A stretch of DNA of 51,388 nt from Ministeria vibrans ATCC 50519 (GCA_943704425.1 CALSCP010001674.1:126639-178026); one strand, 5' to 3'. Positions 25,203 through 35,475 are shown, counted from the first letter of the stretch. A program made the numbers and translations. The notes: generated from the sequence alone by a model not told the origin.

Positions 25203-28200
25203 ATGCTCTTGCCGTCGGGAGAGTTTGATTCCAAGCCGAACTTGCCGCCTCTCGCGCGATCACTCTCCCCCCTGATGGGCTGCTGCGCCAGCCGACGCGC
25301 CCAACCCGCAGCAGCGACCGATGTATCATCTCCAGGCGCGTCCAGCGACGCCCACGAGCCTGCTGCAATGTCTGCTGACGCGTCTGACGCGTTCGAGTTG
25401 GGAAACGTTCTCGACGCGTCCTCCCCGCTTGCTCAGCACGACGCGCCCACCCTGCGCTTTTGGGGCTCCTCGCTTGATGGGCAGCTTGGCATTGGACCCG
25501 TCGAATCGGGCATTGTGGGCGATCCGCGCGGCCGCAGCGGCGACGCCTCTGTTGACAAGCTGGACGTTGCGCTGGTGACGTTTGGAGCGCGCCATTCAAT
25601 CATGGTCACTCACGACGGCGATGTGTACGCCGCAGGCGCAAACGAACATGGTCAATTGGGTCTGGGCGACCGTCTGCCGCGTTCGAGACACCTTCGCATT
25701 GTGGCTTTGGAGCCCTTTCGAGTGTGCGCCGCTTCGTGCGGTGACACCCACTCTGCGGTTGTGTCGACCGACGGTGAACTTTTTGTCTGGGGATCCAATA
25801 CTCACGGGGAGCTTGGGCGTGGCGACCACGAGCCCCTCGATGACGCCACGCGACCGAGGCGTGTCGCTCTGCTGCGCGGTCATTGTATTGTCAAGGTGAC
25901 CTGCGGTGCCTCGACCACATATGCCCTGACCTCCACCGGTATGGTGTTCGCCTTTGGCCTCAACGATGCTCATCAGCTGGCCCTGGGGCGTGCGAGTCAT
26001 CAAGGCCGCGAACGTGCGCCAGTGCTCGTCGAGCCACTTGCCACCATTCCCATTGTCGATGTTGTTGTGGGCGCCCGTCACTCCTTGTTCCTCAGCGCGC
26101 GTGGCACCGTGTATGCTGCCGGAAACAACAGTCACGGCCAGCTGGGCATTGGCAGTACTGTGAGTCAAGCGTCACCCATCCTCGTGCGTGCCTTTGAGTC
26201 GTTGCATCCCATTCGCCAGTGCGCCGCTGGCATCAATCACTCTGTCTTTCTCACTCAGTCGGGTCGGGTGTTCACCTGCGGTGCAGGGGGACACGGCCAA
26301 TTGGGACACACCACGCGTGTGAACCAGGACACGCCTCGCATGGTCTGTGAGTTTATGGGCACCGTCATGGTACAGGTGGCAGCCGGACGTAGACACACCT
26401 TGGTGCTCACCGAGTCGGGTCGTGTCCTCGGCTGTGGCCTCTCTTCACTCGCCCAGCTCGCCACCACGCCAGACAATACCGCCACTATCCATGCCACACC
26501 CATCACGTGTAGTAACCTGCAAAATGTCGTCCGTTTCTACGCGGGTGGTGACTCAGCCTGTGCCCTGGTCGCCCCCACCGACCGCGCGGGCGACTATCAT
26601 CTGCCGGCGCCCGTCTGTCGCAACGAACTTGCTCGCCTCGACTCAGCCTCACTTGTGGACAACCTAGAGAGTCAGGCGCTTCCCTCGGCAGTCGCTTCGC
26701 ACATACACACTGTCTTCTCGTCGCTCTCGGCCCTCAACATGTCCTTCTGCTCGTCTACCCCCTCCTCCGTCGATTGGAACGCCGCCGTGGTACTCTTTGC
26801 TCGTCTCTTTTCTTCGTCGCAGCCGTCGGTCGTTGCCATTGCCACGGAGGCGCTTAAAAACCTCTTTGGTGTCGCCAACGACGAAGACGCCCGTGCCGCT
26901 GGAAAGCGCAAACGCGTTCGTCTTTCGTCGAGCTCGTCCACTCCTGGCACTCCGTTTCTCATCACCTCAAGTCACCTTCTCCAGGTGGAGTCTGCGCTGC
27001 CCGCACTCCCTCTCCTGCTGCTCCTCCCCTTCATTTCTACCGCCGAACACCACTCTCTTCTCTGTGCTATCATCAAAATCGTCGCCGAACTCCCTCCTCA
27101 CATCAGCGAGGCACTCAACGCCCTTCTTCGCTCTCTTCCCCTCCCCATTTTCAGCCGCATCCTCACCACTCTCCAGGCAAATCTCACGCGACTTCTCGGC
27201 ACTACCACTCGAGTAAGTGCCGCACTGAATGGTCCTCCTGTCTCGCTCGAAATTCAAGCCGTGGTGCAACTGTTGACGCGTCTTGCTCAATGCAACACGC
27301 AGCGTGACAAGGGTGAGGCGGCGCCCTTGAGCCACTTTTATAACGACATGCTCTGTGCCAAAATCAATCTTGAGGGCGACTATAGTGTATGGCGCGAGGG
27401 CGTCTCGGTCAACCCCTTTGTACCCATAGACTCAACTCCCCTTTCCACTGCTCTTTTGTACTCCAACGACCCCACTTCAATTACCACCGCCTCCTCCTCC
27501 TCGACCACAACCAAGACCGCGCCGCTCTTAAATAACACTTCTGTGACTGCAAGTGCAAGCGCGCGAGAAGTATTCACGTTCTGTTCACACGCTACCGCCC
27601 TCTTTGATGTGAGCACCAAACAAAAGTTGCTCGCCGTTGATTCTCGCACACAAATGGCCGAGCAAGCATGTCTTGCGTACCTCCAGGCGTTCCTGACGCC
27701 CCAACAGCAGCAGGTCGGGGCGGCACTGACGTTGCGCGTGCGTCGTGATCATCTCGTGGACGACGTGGTGCGCGAGCTGATGGCCCACTCGGCCGGCGAT
27801 TTGAAGAAGGCGGTCAATGTGCAGTTTGTTGGCGAGGAAGGGGACGATGCGGGAGGATTGCGCAAGGAATTGTTCACTCTTGTCGTCGAGCAGCTGTTGG
27901 ATCCTGCCCAAGGCATGTTCACGACCAACGACGAGTCGGGTTACGTGTGGTTTCAGCGCGGTCCTCTTGCCGACGACAACATGTACCAAGTGGTGGGCAT
28001 TATTTGCGGTCTTGCCATTTACAATCTGGTCATCATCGACCTACCTTTTGCGCCGGTGCTCTTTAAGCGTCTCATCGGCAGCGGTGGCTCTGGTGTGCCC
28101 CCACCCACCCTCGCCGACCTGCGTGCTGTCGAGCCGACTATCGCCCGCTCGCTGCAACAGCTACTGGATGACGACAGCGATAACATTGCCGAAACGTACG

Positions 28201-28796
28201 GCCTTACGTTTGCCGTGAGCATCCAGTGCGCCAATGGTGGCGGAGTCGAAGAGCACGAGTTGGTTCCGCATGGGGCAGAGGTGGCCGTGACGCAACAGAA
28301 CAAGCATGACTTTGTGCGTCGCTACGTGGAACTGCTGCTGGTGGACACAGTGGCGTCACGTTACCGTGCCTTTGCGCGTGGCTTCCTTCGTGTCTGCGGC
28401 GGACCAGTGCTTGCCCTGTTTCATCCATCCGAGCTGGAGCAGCTCATGATTGGCGCGCGTGACTATGACTTTGCGGCCTTTGAGGCGGTCACACAGTACC
28501 ACAATGGCTACTCCCGCGACTGTCCGACCATCCGTCTTTTCTGGCGCGTTTTTCACTCCTTTAGTGACACGGACAAACATCAATTCCTCAAATTCGCCAC
28601 AGGCAGCGACCGTGTGGCCATTGGGGGCTTCTCGCGCTCCTCCTTTGCTATCCAGCAGACGCACGACACCTCGCGTCTGCCTGTCGCCCACACCTGCTTC
28701 AATCTGCTTGACCTGCCCCCGTACCCAGACGAGTCTACCATGCGCTCCAGACTCCTTCTTGCCATTCGTGAGACTCAAGGCTTTGGTCTCGTCTAA
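25203..28796 (+). CDS. RCC1-repeat HECT E3 ubiquitin ligase (HERC-type)
   Basis: A single-exon gene. The first in-frame ATG is at 25203 (1197 residues). A second at 25275 would begin MGCCASRR, a textbook N-myristoylation plus palmitoylation signal, giving 1173 residues. From about residue 75 to 420 there are RCC1-type repeats (FWGSSLDGQLGIG, AAGANEHGQLGLGD, VWGSNTHGELGRGD, AAGNNSHGQLGIGS, TCGAGGHGQLGH), forming a beta-propeller. A helical middle of about 350 residues follows, then a full HECT domain (LKKAVNVQFVGEEGDDAGG, GPLADDNMYQVVGIICGLAIYN, ELEQLMIGARDYDF). The catalytic Cys is in LPVAHTCFNLL (codon 28695-28697). The layout equals small HERC proteins (HERC3-6 type). They take ubiquitin from E2 as a thioester on the Cys and pass it to substrates. 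The long intronless frame is unusual for this window. Confidence 0.93.
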   Translation: MLLPSGEFDSKPNLPPLARSLSPLMGCCASRRAQPAAATDVSSPGASSDAHEPAAMSADASDAFELGNVLDASSPLAQHDAPTLRFWGSSLDGQLGIGPVESGIVGDPRGRSGDASVDKLDVALVTFGARHSIMVTHDGDVYAAGANEHGQLGLGDRLPRSRHLRIVALEPFRVCAASCGDTHSAVVSTDGELFVWGSNTHGELGRGDHEPLDDATRPRRVALLRGHCIVKVTCGASTTYALTSTGMVFAFGLNDAHQLALGRASHQGRERAPVLVEPLATIPIVDVVVGARHSLFLSARGTVYAAGNNSHGQLGIGSTVSQASPILVRAFESLHPIRQCAAGINHSVFLTQSGRVFTCGAGGHGQLGHTTRVNQDTPRMVCEFMGTVMVQVAAGRRHTLVLTESGRVLGCGLSSLAQLATTPDNTATIHATPITCSNLQNVVRFYAGGDSACALVAPTDRAGDYHLPAPVCRNELARLDSASLVDNLESQALPSAVASHIHTVFSSLSALNMSFCSSTPSSVDWNAAVVLFARLFSSSQPSVVAIATEALKNLFGVANDEDARAAGKRKRVRLSSSSSTPGTPFLITSSHLLQVESALPALPLLLLLPFISTAEHHSLLCAIIKIVAELPPHISEALNALLRSLPLPIFSRILTTLQANLTRLLGTTTRVSAALNGPPVSLEIQAVVQLLTRLAQCNTQRDKGEAAPLSHFYNDMLCAKINLEGDYSVWREGVSVNPFVPIDSTPLSTALLYSNDPTSITTASSSSTTTKTAPLLNNTSVTASASAREVFTFCSHATALFDVSTKQKLLAVDSRTQMAEQACLAYLQAFLTPQQQQVGAALTLRVRRDHLVDDVVRELMAHSAGDLKKAVNVQFVGEEGDDAGGLRKELFTLVVEQLLDPAQGMFTTNDESGYVWFQRGPLADDNMYQVVGIICGLAIYNLVIIDLPFAPVLFKRLIGSGGSGVPPPTLADLRAVEPTIARSLQQLLDDDSDNIAETYGLTFAVSIQCANGGGVEEHELVPHGAEVAVTQQNKHDFVRRYVELLLVDTVASRYRAFARGFLRVCGGPVLALFHPSELEQLMIGARDYDFAAFEAVTQYHNGYSRDCPTIRLFWRVFHSFSDTDKHQFLKFATGSDRVAIGGFSRSSFAIQQTHDTSRLPVAHTCFNLLDLPPYPDESTMRSRLLLAIRETQGFGLV

Positions 28797-28875
28797 GCAG
28801 TCCACTCTCTCATTTGCACAGAATATACATTTTATACATATTATTGTACACTTATTATAAGGGCGTCCCTTAATT

Positions 28876-29838
28876 CTATGAGACAACGGGGAACTCATTG
28901 TCGTCCAATTCGTCTGTTCCTTCTCGAATATAGCGTTGCCATACTGACGAAATGTGCGCGTCGCTGCGGAATCTGGCGTTTGCCGGGATGTAGTGGATTC
29001 CAAGTCCTACAGAAGTACGATCATAATAATTATTATAATTATTATTATTTAGTGCATGTTGGCTCTGCTGTCGCAAACCTCTTCTTGGTCGCGTCTTGGA
29101 GCGATTTCGTCCACTTCCGTGCCAACATCGGCCGTCATGAATACTAATACAGCCTCGGGAAAGCCCGGCCATGCTTTCAAATCGGAGTCCGTCCAAAGGA
29201 ATGCCTTCAAGGAGTGCGGCGCGATGTAAGAGCGCTTTGGAGTCTCGTTCGAAAAAGGCGGATGCTGAGCCGGCACGAGCATCCCCCCAACGATGAGAGC
29301 CAGGCACATACTCAAGAGGACCCAGCTCCTCGTCCATGTCATCAAGCGCCAGCCAGACAGTCACGACGGAGGGCGGCGTGAAGAAGAAGTACGGCGAGTC
29401 ACGGTGGAACACAAGACTCTGGGCGCCCGCCGGCTTGGCCCACACTTGGTCTTGGGCAACTCGTGCGCCACACGACCAGCCAGCAAGAGTGGCTACAAGA
29501 GCGCCGAGAGCACGCGAACGCACTACTTTTGCGAAGAGATGACTACATTTGTGTACGTTGATCATTTGAAGCACGCGAACGTTGTCAAGATTGCCAGAGA
29601 AGCCCAACGGACCCGTGCGCGTTCCCTTGATCAACTTGGGTGTCTTGTCTGGTGCACGTCCAGTCGAATATTCACCGCGCAGCACAAGTTCAAGCTCTGA
29701 GTTGAGTTCGGCGACAAACACCGAAGAGAGCAGTGGCGTCCGCACAGCGGTGAAGCCCCTGTGTTCAAAGGCGGTCGCCATGGATGGGTCGCTTAGCAGG
29801 GAGTGTGGGAGAGTCACGGGGTCGTCCATTGGAATCAA
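28876..29838 (-). CDS. Phytanoyl-CoA dioxygenase (PhyH) family protein
   Basis: The ATG is at 29838 and the stop at 28876. The frame is open throughout (320 residues), but 29078-29007 is very likely a 72-bp intron: it has GT and AG ends, is AT-rich and encodes a run of Asn/Tyr. Its removal joins RPRR to GLGIHYIPANARFR, as in family members, leaving 296 residues. The Fe ligands are seen in VFHRDSPYFFF (HxD) and in IHDGRCWHGSGRNRS (distal His), with the 2-oxoglutarate-binding Arg just after. DEELGPLEYVPGSHRWGD is the typical PhyH loop. PhyH proteins are Fe(II)/2-oxoglutarate hydroxylases of small molecules such as phytanoyl-CoA. The substrate here is unknown, and I see no clear peroxisomal C-terminal signal (ends FPVVS). 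It is convergent with the HECT gene, 79 bp between stops. Confidence 0.85.
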   Translation of the reverse strand: MIPMDDPVTLPHSLLSDPSMATAFEHRGFTAVRTPLLSSVFVAELNSELELVLRGEYSTGRAPDKTPKLIKGTRTGPLGFSGNLDNVRVLQMINVHKCSHLFAKVVRSRALGALVATLAGWSCGARVAQDQVWAKPAGAQSLVFHRDSPYFFFTPPSVVTVWLALDDMDEELGPLEYVPGSHRWGDARAGSASAFFERDSKALLHRAALLEGIPLDGLRFESMAGLSRGCISIHDGRCWHGSGRNRSKTRPRRGLRQQSQHALNNNNYNNYYDRTSVGLGIHYIPANARFRSDAHISSVWQRYIREGTDELDDNEFPVVS

Positions 29839-29892
29839 AGCGGAAAAATGAAGTGATAAGAAAATAATTAATAATAATAATAATAATTATTA

Positions 29893-29926
<34 letters not shown>

Positions 29927-30366
29927 ATAATTAATAGAAGGAGAACCCATTCATGATACAGTCACCAGGATCAACAACAAAAGCACAAGTGCAATCGCTA
30001 TCCAGTGAGGTTATCGCAATGGCACGCCATACCCCCAGTGCCGGCCAGTGGGGGCTTTGGGCTCTGACAAGCTGTAACAGCTGTCTAACGAGTAAAACTC
30101 GGTGCGAATATAAGAATCAGTCGGTAGGGAGCGATTGCGGCTGGTGCGCTCGTTGTTGTGGCTGTAGTTCAGACGACGTTGCTGCAGGGTCGTCCGTGTC
30201 TGGGAATTAATAGAGAATCAAGAGTTGTACTCAATGTCAAAACAAACAAAACAAAACTATTAGTGTATAAATATGATTCGTAGCCAGTGACACAGTAGTA
30301 CAGGAGCAAAATTGTCCAAAACGGGAGACTGTCAGATTAATATATTATATGTTGTTCTTTTATTAT
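29839..30366. other. Intergenic region with (ATT)n and a dispersed repeat fragment
   Basis: These 528 bp lie upstream of the PhyH-like gene and downstream of the GH31 gene. They begin with an (AAT/ATT)n tract (about 29866-29930), followed by a motif (29944-29967) found again near 45956. The block at 29968-30210 is open in one frame for 85 codons but shows no family resemblance. The rest is AT-rich. Confidence 0.5.
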
Positions 30367-32757
30367 TTATAAGTCCTTGAAAAGAGCGGCGATGGCAGGG
30401 TCGGTCGTCCAGACGGCGGGCTGGCCGAGGGGCGCAGGGAAATCGCTGAGCCAGACACCCTGCAAGGAGTGGGTGACGTTGTGAGACCACACGTGAATCC
30501 AGTCGCCCTTGGGCAGGTACGCATCCACAGTGGTCGCGTCCGCGGCGAGCACAGGCGCCACAAGGACACGCGCGCCAAAGAGAAACTGTCGATCGAGCGT
30601 GAACACGGCGGGGTCGTCTTCGTAGTGAAGGGCCAAGTGGCGCACCACGGGATACCCTAAGGTGGTCGCCTCGTCAATGAGAGTGAGACGATAGGCCGCG
30701 AGGCGAGCAAAAACGGTCGAAAAACGAGCAAAGTGCGCCAGCGTGTCCGCATTGGTGTACACCTGGACGTTCTTGTCGGGCTGCGACCCTTCGTGGGTGC
30801 GCATGACCGTCGTGAACGCACTCAGTTCGGTCCAGCGACGCAGAAGCTCGGCCGAGCGAAAGAACCGCTCGCCATACTCATCAACGGTCGTAAAACCGCC
30901 CGTGTCCGAGTGCTGCAGCGCCATACCACTAAAACCCGACCCCAACAGCGACACGACGACGGACGTGAGTCCATCATGGACATCCCACGACGGCAGCTGG
31001 TCCCCTTGCCAAAAAAGCGTGCTCACACCGGGCGAGCGCAGCGATGCCGAGCGCGAAAAAAAGGCAGTGGGCGTCGCAGCGGCATCGCTGACGCGGCGGT
31101 TCAGGCGCGCCCATGCCTCGGGGAACGCATTGTGGTATGTACTGGCGGGCTCGCCACTCGCAAGCACCGCGTCGTACGGAAGGTATTCGCCATAGTCTGC
31201 CATCCAACCTACTGTGCTCGTGCGCACCATGTTCTCTGTCATCATATCCACAAAAAAGCTCACAGCGTCTGCGTTGGTCAGGTCAATTGTGCCAGCCGTC
31301 CACTAAACACACACACACACGCAGAAAATAAAAATAAAAATAATAATAATAATTAATAATAATAATAATTAAGAAAGAATATTAATAGTATTCATCATCG
31401 CTCAACTGCTTCCAATACACTTACCCCTGGTCCCGATTCGGTGAGATAGGGCAGTCCCGAGGCGTTCTTCACAAGGAAGCCCTGCTCGGCGGCCATCTTG
31501 AAGTAGTTGTGACGGTAGGACGCCTTGGAGGAGACGTCGCAGAGGAAGGGGTTGATGTAGGTGGTCATGGCAACGCCCTGCGACGCCAGGTGCGCTGTGA
31601 GGTTGGTCCAGTGCGGGTAGTGTGAGTCATCAACCTCCCAGTTCCACCAAAGACGCTGCTGTATTTTACCAGCAACCGTCTGGTTGCGTGTACCCGACCA
31701 GTCCTGCACCCAGACGCCTGTGAGCGCGACTCCCGCTGCAAGCATCGCGTCCACGCGCTGCTGTACTACAGCCGTACCTCCCTGCAGGCCCACCACAGCA
31801 CCATGTGTGTAGAAATCGGGCAGAGCCGCCTGACGACCAATCACGCTCGTGACCACGCTGATGAGGTGGAGAAGCGAGTCGCCGCGCAACACGCGACCAA
31901 GCGTGTCGCGGCTTGAAATGGCAAAACGTACCACCTGGGCGCTCACGTCGCTGCAATCAAACTCGCTGTAGCGAAACGTATCGAGAAGGAGACCACGACG
32001 ACGGCTCGTCACGTACTGTGCCATGGCCGAGTAGGTCGTGTACTCGTTTCCACCTGCGCCCTGACCGAACGTATTCAGGGCGAACGTGATGGGCTCGAGC
32101 CCACGCCCGACGCCCTGCTCGCGAGTGTTGATGGGAATCACCTGGCCCGTCGCATCCAAATGGGTGTATTGCTCGCCAAAGCCCCACAGGCGCTCATCTG
32201 CCTCACTTGTGTAGTACAAATACGACCAATTCAGAGTGGTGGGCGTGGCCGTCGTCGTTCCCTTGAGGTGCAACTCAAACGACACCTGGTTCGCGTCTAT
32301 GCGTGCAAACTCAAGGCTGAACGTCGCCGGAGAGCAGCCTTCGCCAAGAAACGCACCAGTGACAACCGCCGACGAGGAGTTGGAGCCCGCAGTGACGGCG
32401 TTCACTGTGTGTTTCATGCACGAGTGCACCACTTTGGTCTTGAGCATCAAGTTGCCTGCTGCCGCGTCCTTGGGCGTTTCCTCGACGACAGCGGCCGAGA
32501 CGAAGCCTGTGTTGGCTTTGGTAGACCATACAACCGATTGGCTTTGCTTGTGGATCAGTCTGTTTCGAAGGAGCAGAGAGGTTAGGGCATATTAATTTTT
32601 TTATTTGGTTTTACTCAATTTGACTGTCGTGCCAAGCCAAGAGCCAGTCTCCACCCATGGAGATGTTGGTAGTTGCAACAGTCGATGAGATGGTCGGGAG
32701 ATCGAGCGCCTGAGCAGCTAGAAGGCCGCTCAGGAGCACCAGAAGAACGGCAGTCAT
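30367..32757 (-). CDS. Secreted GH31 sulfoquinovosidase-like alpha-glycosidase
   Basis: Three exons on the minus strand (32757-32615, 32559-31425, 31302-30367), phases agreeing, give 737 residues with a signal peptide (AVLLVLLSGLLAAQA). The order of motifs matches bacterial YihQ sulfoquinovosidase rather than other GH31 enzymes: WGFGEQYTHLD, REQGVGRG, GLQGG, VWVQDWSGTR, WWNWEVDDSHYP, GWMADYGEYLP (nucleophile Asp at about 462), WQGDQLPSWDVHDGL (acid/base Asp at about 527) and ALQHSDTGGF. The sulfonate-pocket residues as I recall them for E. coli (Gln262, Gln288, Arg301, Trp304) fall on Gln307, Gln333, Arg350 and Trp353 with the same local spacing. The tyrosine at 508 is Phe563 here. The enzyme would release sulfoquinovose from plant, algal or cyanobacterial sulfolipid headgroups. 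The signal peptide points to secretion or a lysosome. A generic alpha-glucosidase is the alternative. Confidence 0.88.
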
Positions 32758-33066
32758 TGTGACTCGGATACAGACACAACTCACGACGGATTGAACGGAA
32801 GAGAACGCCCAGCGAGCCGAGAGAGTAAATGTGTGATCGAGTGAGATCCAGTGAGATCGACCAAGTGATGTGGAAGAAGAATATTGATCGTTCAATGTTG
32901 ATCATTGACGTAAAAATTATTATTATTTTTACTTTTTTTTGTCTTTCTTTTCTTTTTGATCTAATCGACAAAACGCTCTAAGCCTCTTCACGACTCTGTC
33001 TGTCGACTCACATCCAAAGACAAACATTGATTTCTTTAAAAGAATTCATTTGATTTTTTTCTGACC
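32758..33066. other. Divergent promoter region, GH31 / armadillo-like gene
   Basis: These 309 bp lie between two outward-facing start codons. They include T-rich and AT-rich stretches (about 32912-32965) and no ORF of note. GATC/GTGAGATC-like short repeats lie at about 32836-32861. Confidence 0.35.
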
Positions 33067-35329
33067 ATGGACGAAGGTGAGAAATTTGCCGCAAACAATA
33101 AAAGCGCTTTTATGCGGGAGCAAAGGAAAGAGCGGTCTATCCCGACTTATCTTAGCTCAAGACCACCTAACCCATGGCAATAACGCTATAATTGCACTCC
33201 GTGTGTTCTTTGACGGGCGTGAGGTCCTGGGAATATACATTTTTAGTCTCTCGACCCAGTCGACCCGACTCATGTTTTGTTTTTTTTTTTTCTTTTCTTT
33301 TCGTCTCAATTGTAGCCCATTTGATGATTTCCAACTCAACGGAGGACTCCCATGAGTATCCATTGATCATGTCTAACGACGAGACGACGACGAGTCAAGA
33401 ACAAGGCGCAGGAAGTTGTCGTCAGTCGAGTTTCGTCCGACAAAGCGCGGTGGAAAAAACACCTGTCGAGGTGCTAGTAGAGGAAAACGCGAACGACAAT
33501 GAGCCGTCTCAGGATGAAGTCACTCCTGTGGTGACCTTTGAAATGGACGAAGAGCCGGAAGAAGAAGAAGAGGCAGAAGAGGAGTCGAGTGAGAAGGAGT
33601 CGAGTAAGGAGGAGGAGAAGGAGGAGTTGAGTGAGGAGAAGGAGAAGGAGAAGGAGTCAAGTAAGGAGGAGGAGGAGAAGGAGTTGAGTGAGGAGAAGGA
33701 GAAGAAGTCGAGTGAGGAGGAGGAGGAGGAGGAGTTGAGTGAGGAGGAGGAGAAGGAGAAGGAGTCGAGTGAGGAGGAGGAGGAGGAGGAGTTGAGTGAG
33801 GAGGAGGAGAAGGAGTCGAGTGAGGAGAAGATGTCGGAGAAACCGCAGCAGCGGGAGGCGGAGCAAAATTCCAATGATGAGAATCTCGCCCCGGGTTTGG
33901 CAGAGTCTCCGTGCAAGCCTGAAGTTACAAGCACGCTTCCCACGACGGACAAGGCAAAGAAGGACGACGAGAAATTGAGTTGCTGGTGCGAGGGTCACCA
34001 CACACCAACCCCGACTAGCAGCGAGCGTGTCTTGACGGAAGAGATCCTGGCGCGAATGGACAACTCGGTCCCAATGGACAACTCGGTCCCTCCCCCTACG
34101 ACGAACCATTCAACCAAACTGTCATCTCTGTTCTCCTGGAAGCCGTTCTTTCCAAACAAACAATGGGCTCAAGACCATCGCAATCCTCTAATGCTCACAA
34201 TGATTGCGCTGTTCATTCTCGGCTCTGTTTCTGCCATTGCTGGCCATTGCTTGCACTCCTCCTGTCACCCCTGGATGACCACACGTCACGGTAATCAAAA
34301 ACACTATCCATGATATAAGTCGTGAAATTTAATATTTCATTCGCCTGTTCTGTTGTCACAGTGATGTGGGGCAGCAAAGGAACCCTTCCTGAGGCATGGA
34401 CCAAGGCAATCTTTACTGCGGTGCTCGATGGCGAGCCAGTCAATCGCGACGCCGCTGTGGTGGCCCTCAAAGCACTCTCCTCATCTGAAGACCTTCAATT
34501 GATGTGGGAATGGGAAGCCGAACTCATTCCTGCCTTGCATGCAGTGGCACAGAACAGCACGAGTGTCGATGCACAAAGCAGCGCAATTAAAGTGCTCCAG
34601 CACCTTGTGAGCCACAACAGCACATGCAGCGCCTCCATCGACATCCTCTTTTTTCTCCAAGGCTTGACAATGGGAGACACTCCCAAATCGCTTCAAGAAC
34701 CTGTGATGAAGCTGGCGGCGTCGGTTCTTCCTCACAGCCGCTTTCAGTCAAAGGAAGGAGCGGCGCCAGTGATTCCTGTCATCATCGAGCTAGCGCGTCG
34801 CGACGCAAGCTACACGAGCACCAGTCTTATGTTCACGATGGTGCTGAACCATCCAGAGCGAAGCAAGGACATCGTGGTCGCAGGGGGCGTGGATGCCCTG
34901 GTGTCGAACGGCGCCGAGCCAATCGAATGGACTCAGCTCAATATCCTCGAATACCTTTTGAGACGCGATAGTGGAGCAGCAGAGGCTATCCTTGCCATTG
35001 ACACTGCTGTGCCCTCCATTGTGCGTGCGCTCGACAGCGACTTGGCAAAATCTATGGCATCGAGAGTTCTGGCGCGTATGTCGCAGCTCAGCGTCAAATC
35101 ATCCGACACGACCGACAGTGCCAAGACCATTCTCTCTCACTTGTTGTCCTTGCTGGCCTCCAAGAACGACAACACAAAGCAGGCTGCTATCAACTTGCTT
35201 TCTGTCATGGCAGAAGACGATCGTGTTGCTGCCCTTATCGTCGCTGAGGGGGGTCTTGATAGCCTCTCTGCGTACACTTGGGGCGTCCAGGCCAACCTGG
35301 TGAACAAGCTTAAAAATCTGAATGTCTGA
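33067..35329 (+). CDS. Acidic-repeat, single-span membrane protein with armadillo-like C-terminal domain
   Basis: Three exons (33067-33076, 33316-34290, 34362-35329) give about 650 residues. The ten-base first exon (ATGGACGAAG) is chosen because GAAG|GTGAGA is a strong donor and its phase fits the acceptor TTGTAG at 33311-33315; otherwise the start is a Met at 33324 or 33369. Residues 80-180 are almost only Glu, Lys, Ser and Leu (KESSEEE and ELSEEEE units). A Cys-containing linker (CWCEGHH) follows, then one membrane segment at about 293-315 (LMLTMIALFILGSVSAIA). The last 320 residues are helical with armadillo-like pairs such as RDAAVVALKALSSSEDLQ and KQAAINLLSVMAEDD. I do not recognise the family. 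A membrane-tethered scaffold with a charged N-terminal tail is the modest inference. Confidence 0.7.
33540..33840 (+). repeat. GAG-rich coding minisatellite (Glu/Lys/Ser)
   Basis: Tandem purine units (GAGGAGGAG...GAGTTGAGTGAGGAG) encode alternating KESSEEE and ELSEEE blocks in the armadillo-like gene. Copies vary in the number of GAG codons, typical of slippage. Confidence 0.85.
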
Positions 35330-35390
35330 GAAGAAGAAGAAGACCTTTCCAAAAAATTAATAAAAAATAATTATTATTATAATCATAAAA

Positions 35391-35475
<85 letters not shown>

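Noticed and set aside
29953-30210. 85-codon plus-strand frame between PhyH-like and GH31 genes
   Set aside because: It has no recognisable motif, starts inside a motif that is repeated elsewhere in intergenic DNA, and has no splice signals that extend it.
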